A DNA stretch of 64,000 bases from Chloroflexota bacterium (lineage in GTDB: Bacteria; Chloroflexota; Dehalococcoidia; Lucifugimonadales; UBA3495), in assembly GCA_028875055.1 (NCBI GenBank), contig JAPPGG010000014.1, positions 196,722-260,721 on the forward strand. The letters run 5' to 3'. The translations under genes and the position numbers were made by a program. How positions within the stretch are numbered: the first letter of the stretch is position 1; each line of letters opens with the position of its first letter. Below, in pieces: positions 61,501-64,000 of the stretch. Below the pieces are notes generated by a model that was not told where the DNA came from, ran no database searches, and was given only the letters and a program-made list of their open reading frames with translations.

Positions 61501-63678
61501 CTACGGTTCGGCTCGATCAACCGTCAGCACGTAGCCGGCTTTCTCCCTGGTAGCCGGGGCGGTGGGAGTTATAGCCAGCATGGTACGTTCCAGTCCCGGA
61601 TAGGGTTCCACTGTGAATTCCCCACGCCAGTCGCCAACGCCATTCCGCTCAAGGGGGACTTGATACACCCTGTTAGTTTCCCCTCTCTGAATTACCTGAA
61701 CCATGAATTCCTGGGCGACAATATTCCGCACCAGCACAAACCCCCTGGGGTCCCAGCCTCCGTCCATGGGCAATACACCAGCGTCGGCTATAGCCAGGTC
61801 TTTAAGGCACATCCCGATATCATTCAAAGCGTCGTCGGTCACGTATTGGAATCGCACCTTTATGACCTTTCCGGCATACGGCGACAGATCAACCTCTTCG
61901 CTAATCCAGTCCTTGACCCGGCCGGTATAGCCCGGCCCGAAGGCTACTCCAATGGGATTTGCCGTCGAGGAATGTTCCGACTCCAGGATTTCCCAGTGGT
62001 CGCCGCCATCGGTGGAGACTTCCAGGTAAACGTAGTCCCAGTCTTTTTCGATGTGGTGCCACCCGTCGAAAGTCAAGGTTGCCGAGGTCAGTTCCGTCAG
62101 GTCCACCTCCCTGGTCAGGGTAGATGTTATTGAATCTCCTGAATTGCTCCACCAGCATCCTTCCTCGGGCACATCCACCGGCAGCAGCCGATTGTACCCC
62201 TGGCCCTCAAACTCAATCCGCGCCGGGCCATCCTTCAGGCTGCCACCCAGCTCTATGTAGTGAGTCCCATACTGGTTGCCTTCGCGGTCAACTTTGCCCG
62301 GGCGGCTCAGCCGGCGGCTGGCCTGTACTTCCACTTCAAGATCGCTGTAGCCATGGACGCCACCCTTTTCATCCAGGAAGTTGGCCGCAATCCAGTCTCG
62401 GAACACTCCGTGAAAGTCCATGTCATACCCGACTTGCTCCAGGTAACTGTCTATCCCCGCCACGTTGTCGCCGGATTCGGCCATCAAAATTCGCATGCCC
62501 GACCGGTCGGGGCCGCTATAGTGCTCATAAAGGTAGTGCATGAACAGGGATGCCCCTCCGTAGTGGGCGCCAATAGACGAACTGTCCAGCGGCCAATGCA
62601 CCAGGGAAACGAAGGGTCGTCTGAGGAAATGCCTGATTCCATCTCCCCGGTAACCAGCCAGGGTGACGGACAGCTCGGCAAAGCCCTCGCTCACCCAGGT
62701 ATCTTCCGAGCGGTCGTGATTCCACATTACGGCGTGATTGAGTTCATGGGCCAGAACGTGGTAATAGATATCCGACCCCACCGCCAGGTACCTTGAGTTA
62801 ATGTAGATCATCTCGCGCTGGTTGCTGTGCGGTCGAATGGCCGACGGATATTCGTCGGTAGAGCTGAAATAGCCGGCCGCGCCCCGAATGTCGCCATGTA
62901 CTATGGTCAGGTGAGGGTCGTTGTCCACACCCGGTGTCCATTCCGAACCAAAATACTCTGTAACCCCGGGGTAGATTACCTCCTCAAATTCCACCGCGGC
63001 CCGCTCAATGTCACCCTGGTCCACCCTCATACCCTCCTCGACATACCAATAGGCGCGAGGGGAAACGTGCCTTAGCTCAAAACTGGACTGGTACTTCTCC
63101 TCAGTTTCCAGATCAACCAGGAAAAACTGATCAACCCTCCCTGGCTCATAGCTGACGGATTCCTCACTCACCACAGCATCTACCTTGGGGTGACCTGGCG
63201 GCAGCATCAGTTCGTAGGCCAGTTGGAAGAGGTCCCGGTCCGGGGCCGAAGGCTGCTCATGCATGGCGCCTGAGTTGTCTCGTGGTGGCTGAGGGGCAAC
63301 CTCCTCAGGCCTTGCTGCTGCCTCCGGCACATCGGTGGGAGCAGGGTAGGACGGGGGGCTGGCGTCAGCCTCAGGTAAAGGGGCAGCTGCGGAGGGAATA
63401 ACAGCTACGTCCGCAGCGCCCGAGGGAGCGGAAACTTCTGTGGCGGGACTGGGAGATTCCTGGATATTGGGCGTTGGCTTTTCTTCACGTTCCTGGAGGT
63501 CGTGCGCCGTACAACCCGCTACCGTCGCGACCAGCAGCAGGACCGCGAATATTCCAAGAGTGCGAAACAAGGCTCTGTAGCTGGTGGAAAGGCTGAACGA
63601 TCCTGGCGAGTTCCTTTGACAGCGCCTTTTTGCCAAGCTACGGGCGGAACGGATCAAGAGGGAAGGACGTCCATACAT
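61501..63678 (-). CDS. Secreted M6/immune-inhibitor-A-like zinc metallopeptidase, lipoprotein
   Basis: About 725 aa. The N-terminal signal has a lipobox VATVAGC (Cys about 56), then a Pro/Ala/Glu-rich linker of about 90 residues. The catalytic domain shows VLAHELNHAVMWNHDRSEDTWVSEGFAE, the HExxH zinc site with a following Glu. The C-terminal part (WWSNSGDSITSTLTREVDL, FDGWHHIEKDWDYVYLEVSTDGGDHW) is the immune-inhibitor-A/MAM-like beta domain. It probably degrades extracellular protein while anchored to the membrane. ATG at 63678 is chosen over the track TTG; the true start may be further in, near the hydrophobic signal. Confidence 0.8.
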   Translation of the reverse strand: MYGRPSLLIRSARSLAKRRCQRNSPGSFSLSTSYRALFRTLGIFAVLLLVATVAGCTAHDLQEREEKPTPNIQESPSPATEVSAPSGAADVAVIPSAAAPLPEADASPPSYPAPTDVPEAAARPEEVAPQPPRDNSGAMHEQPSAPDRDLFQLAYELMLPPGHPKVDAVVSEESVSYEPGRVDQFFLVDLETEEKYQSSFELRHVSPRAYWYVEEGMRVDQGDIERAAVEFEEVIYPGVTEYFGSEWTPGVDNDPHLTIVHGDIRGAAGYFSSTDEYPSAIRPHSNQREMIYINSRYLAVGSDIYYHVLAHELNHAVMWNHDRSEDTWVSEGFAELSVTLAGYRGDGIRHFLRRPFVSLVHWPLDSSSIGAHYGGASLFMHYLYEHYSGPDRSGMRILMAESGDNVAGIDSYLEQVGYDMDFHGVFRDWIAANFLDEKGGVHGYSDLEVEVQASRRLSRPGKVDREGNQYGTHYIELGGSLKDGPARIEFEGQGYNRLLPVDVPEEGCWWSNSGDSITSTLTREVDLTELTSATLTFDGWHHIEKDWDYVYLEVSTDGGDHWEILESEHSSTANPIGVAFGPGYTGRVKDWISEEVDLSPYAGKVIKVRFQYVTDDALNDIGMCLKDLAIADAGVLPMDGGWDPRGFVLVRNIVAQEFMVQVIQRGETNRVYQVPLERNGVGDWRGEFTVEPYPGLERTMLAITPTAPATREKAGYVLTVDRAEP

Positions 63679-63831
63679 ACTCAGGCTCAACTCACGACAA
63701 AATGGGCTTGCTCTTGCATCCAGTCCGCTGAACCGGCAAGGGTTTACCCTGTATGCCCTGGCTATACGTTCGACACAATCAGTTCAGACTTGCCGGCAGC
63801 CTGCGGCTTTCCATCAGGGAGTGGCAATAGA

Positions 63832-63868
63832 AACCGCCGAAGACCTGCAAATACGGCCTTCGGCGGTT
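63832..63868. terminator. Bidirectional terminator-like hairpin
   Basis: AACCGCCGAAG and CTTCGGCGGTT, 11 perfect pairs around a 15-base loop, directly downstream of the DUF1501 gene end on the minus strand and upstream of the peptidase gene. Confidence 0.65.
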
Positions 63869-63891
63869 ATGATCGTTGCAGTTAACGATTA

Positions 63892-64000
63892 CTACCTGGG
63901 CAGGAAACCGATCTGCTCAAACTGGCCGTGGACTATCGGGTCCGGGTCCAGGCCCAGCCACCGGTCGAGGATGGTGGAGTAGGTGGACCGAAAATCATTA
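63892..64000 (-). CDS. DUF1501 domain protein, C-terminal end (truncated by window)
   Basis: The last 35 codons of a minus-strand gene end in TAG at 63892. The residues NDFRSTYSTILDRWLGLDPD...GQFEQIGFL match the conserved C-terminus of DUF1501 proteins (DFRxVYATVLxxWLG). Those are Tat-exported proteins of unknown function, often paired with DUF1800 genes. The start lies beyond the window. The hairpin at 63832 is its likely terminator. Confidence 0.7.
   Translation of the reverse strand, partial: NDFRSTYSTILDRWLGLDPDPIVHGQFEQIGFLPR

Noticed and set aside
1-64000. Reassigned genetic code with TGA as a sense codon
   Set aside because: Many genes here end properly at TGA, with the next gene starting at once (for example TGATG at 13293-13297).
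1-64000. tRNA, rRNA, tmRNA, CRISPR or insertion sequences
   Set aside because: I looked for T-loop motifs, repeat arrays and transposase signatures by eye and found none; a covariance scan could still find a divergent RNA.

Overview
The window is GC-rich bacterial chromosome, densely packed with housekeeping and metabolic genes. I see no tRNA, rRNA, CRISPR array, transposase or phage gene. The best guess for the source is a Chloroflexota bacterium (SAR202 or Dehalococcoidia-like). The main reason is the paired Chlor_Arch_YYY / DUF2298 and Agl23 (TIGR03663) membrane proteins, known mainly from Chloroflexota and archaea. UGA is the ordinary stop codon of many genes here.

The most striking observation is three genes that each carry one in-frame UGA exactly where thiol-redox relatives carry the first active-site Cys: a DsbA-family protein (4397-5029, UPYV), an ArsC/Spx-family protein (17852-18211, USSC) and a FrnE/DsbA-family protein (27617-28252, UPWC). 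In all three a stable hairpin follows the UGA, with a G in the apical loop 21-24 nt downstream. This is the geometry of a bacterial SECIS element. The ORF track splits these genes and misses their N-termini. The window therefore appears to encode three thiol-redox selenoproteins.

Layout. 1-4.2 kb: DinG-type helicase end, OGG-type glycosylase, MDR oxidoreductase, small Zn-finger protein, CCA-adding-type enzyme. 4.4-6.8 kb: seleno-DsbA, rnc, ftsY, the last two with an unusually long overlap. 6.9-14.6 kb: a tightly coupled cassette of YYY protein, Agl23-like GT-C protein, AglD-like flippase and FAD oxidoreductase, probably for surface glycan assembly. 14.7-21 kb: orphan Tat protein, mutL, HAD protein, seleno-Spx, mutS. 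21.2-27.3 kb: NuoE/NuoF/NuoG-like module plus a ferredoxin-NADP reductase-like flavoprotein. 27.6-32.2 kb: seleno-FrnE, HAD phosphatase, rpiB, and otsA-otsB for trehalose. 33-37 kb: alpha/beta hydrolase, NMT1-like binding protein, and 2-oxoacid dehydrogenase E1 alpha and beta. 37.1-43.3 kb: SAM hydroxide adenosyltransferase, secG, gatB, CAP-domain protein, acs. 43.8-47 kb: exonuclease, maleate isomerase-like protein, a Cys-less duplicated small protein, and a cytochrome b / YedY-like fusion. 47-50.5 kb: Zn alcohol dehydrogenase, three-gene nitrile hydratase / thiocyanate hydrolase-like set, polysaccharide deacetylase. 50.6-53.6 kb: serS and lysS. 53.9-59.9 kb: an ammonium-assimilation island of two amt genes, two 27-aa membrane microproteins between them, a type II and a type I glutamine synthetase. 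60.3-64 kb: Gfo/Idh oxidoreductase, M6-like lipoprotein peptidase, and the end of a DUF1501 gene.

Neighbouring genes work together in the ammonium island (uptake then glutamine synthesis), the trehalose pair, the NADH-linked flavoprotein module and the glycan cassette. Start codons were reassigned from the ORF track where a Shine-Dalgarno sequence or family length favoured another codon; each case is noted. All family assignments come from motif recognition by eye, not from database searches.
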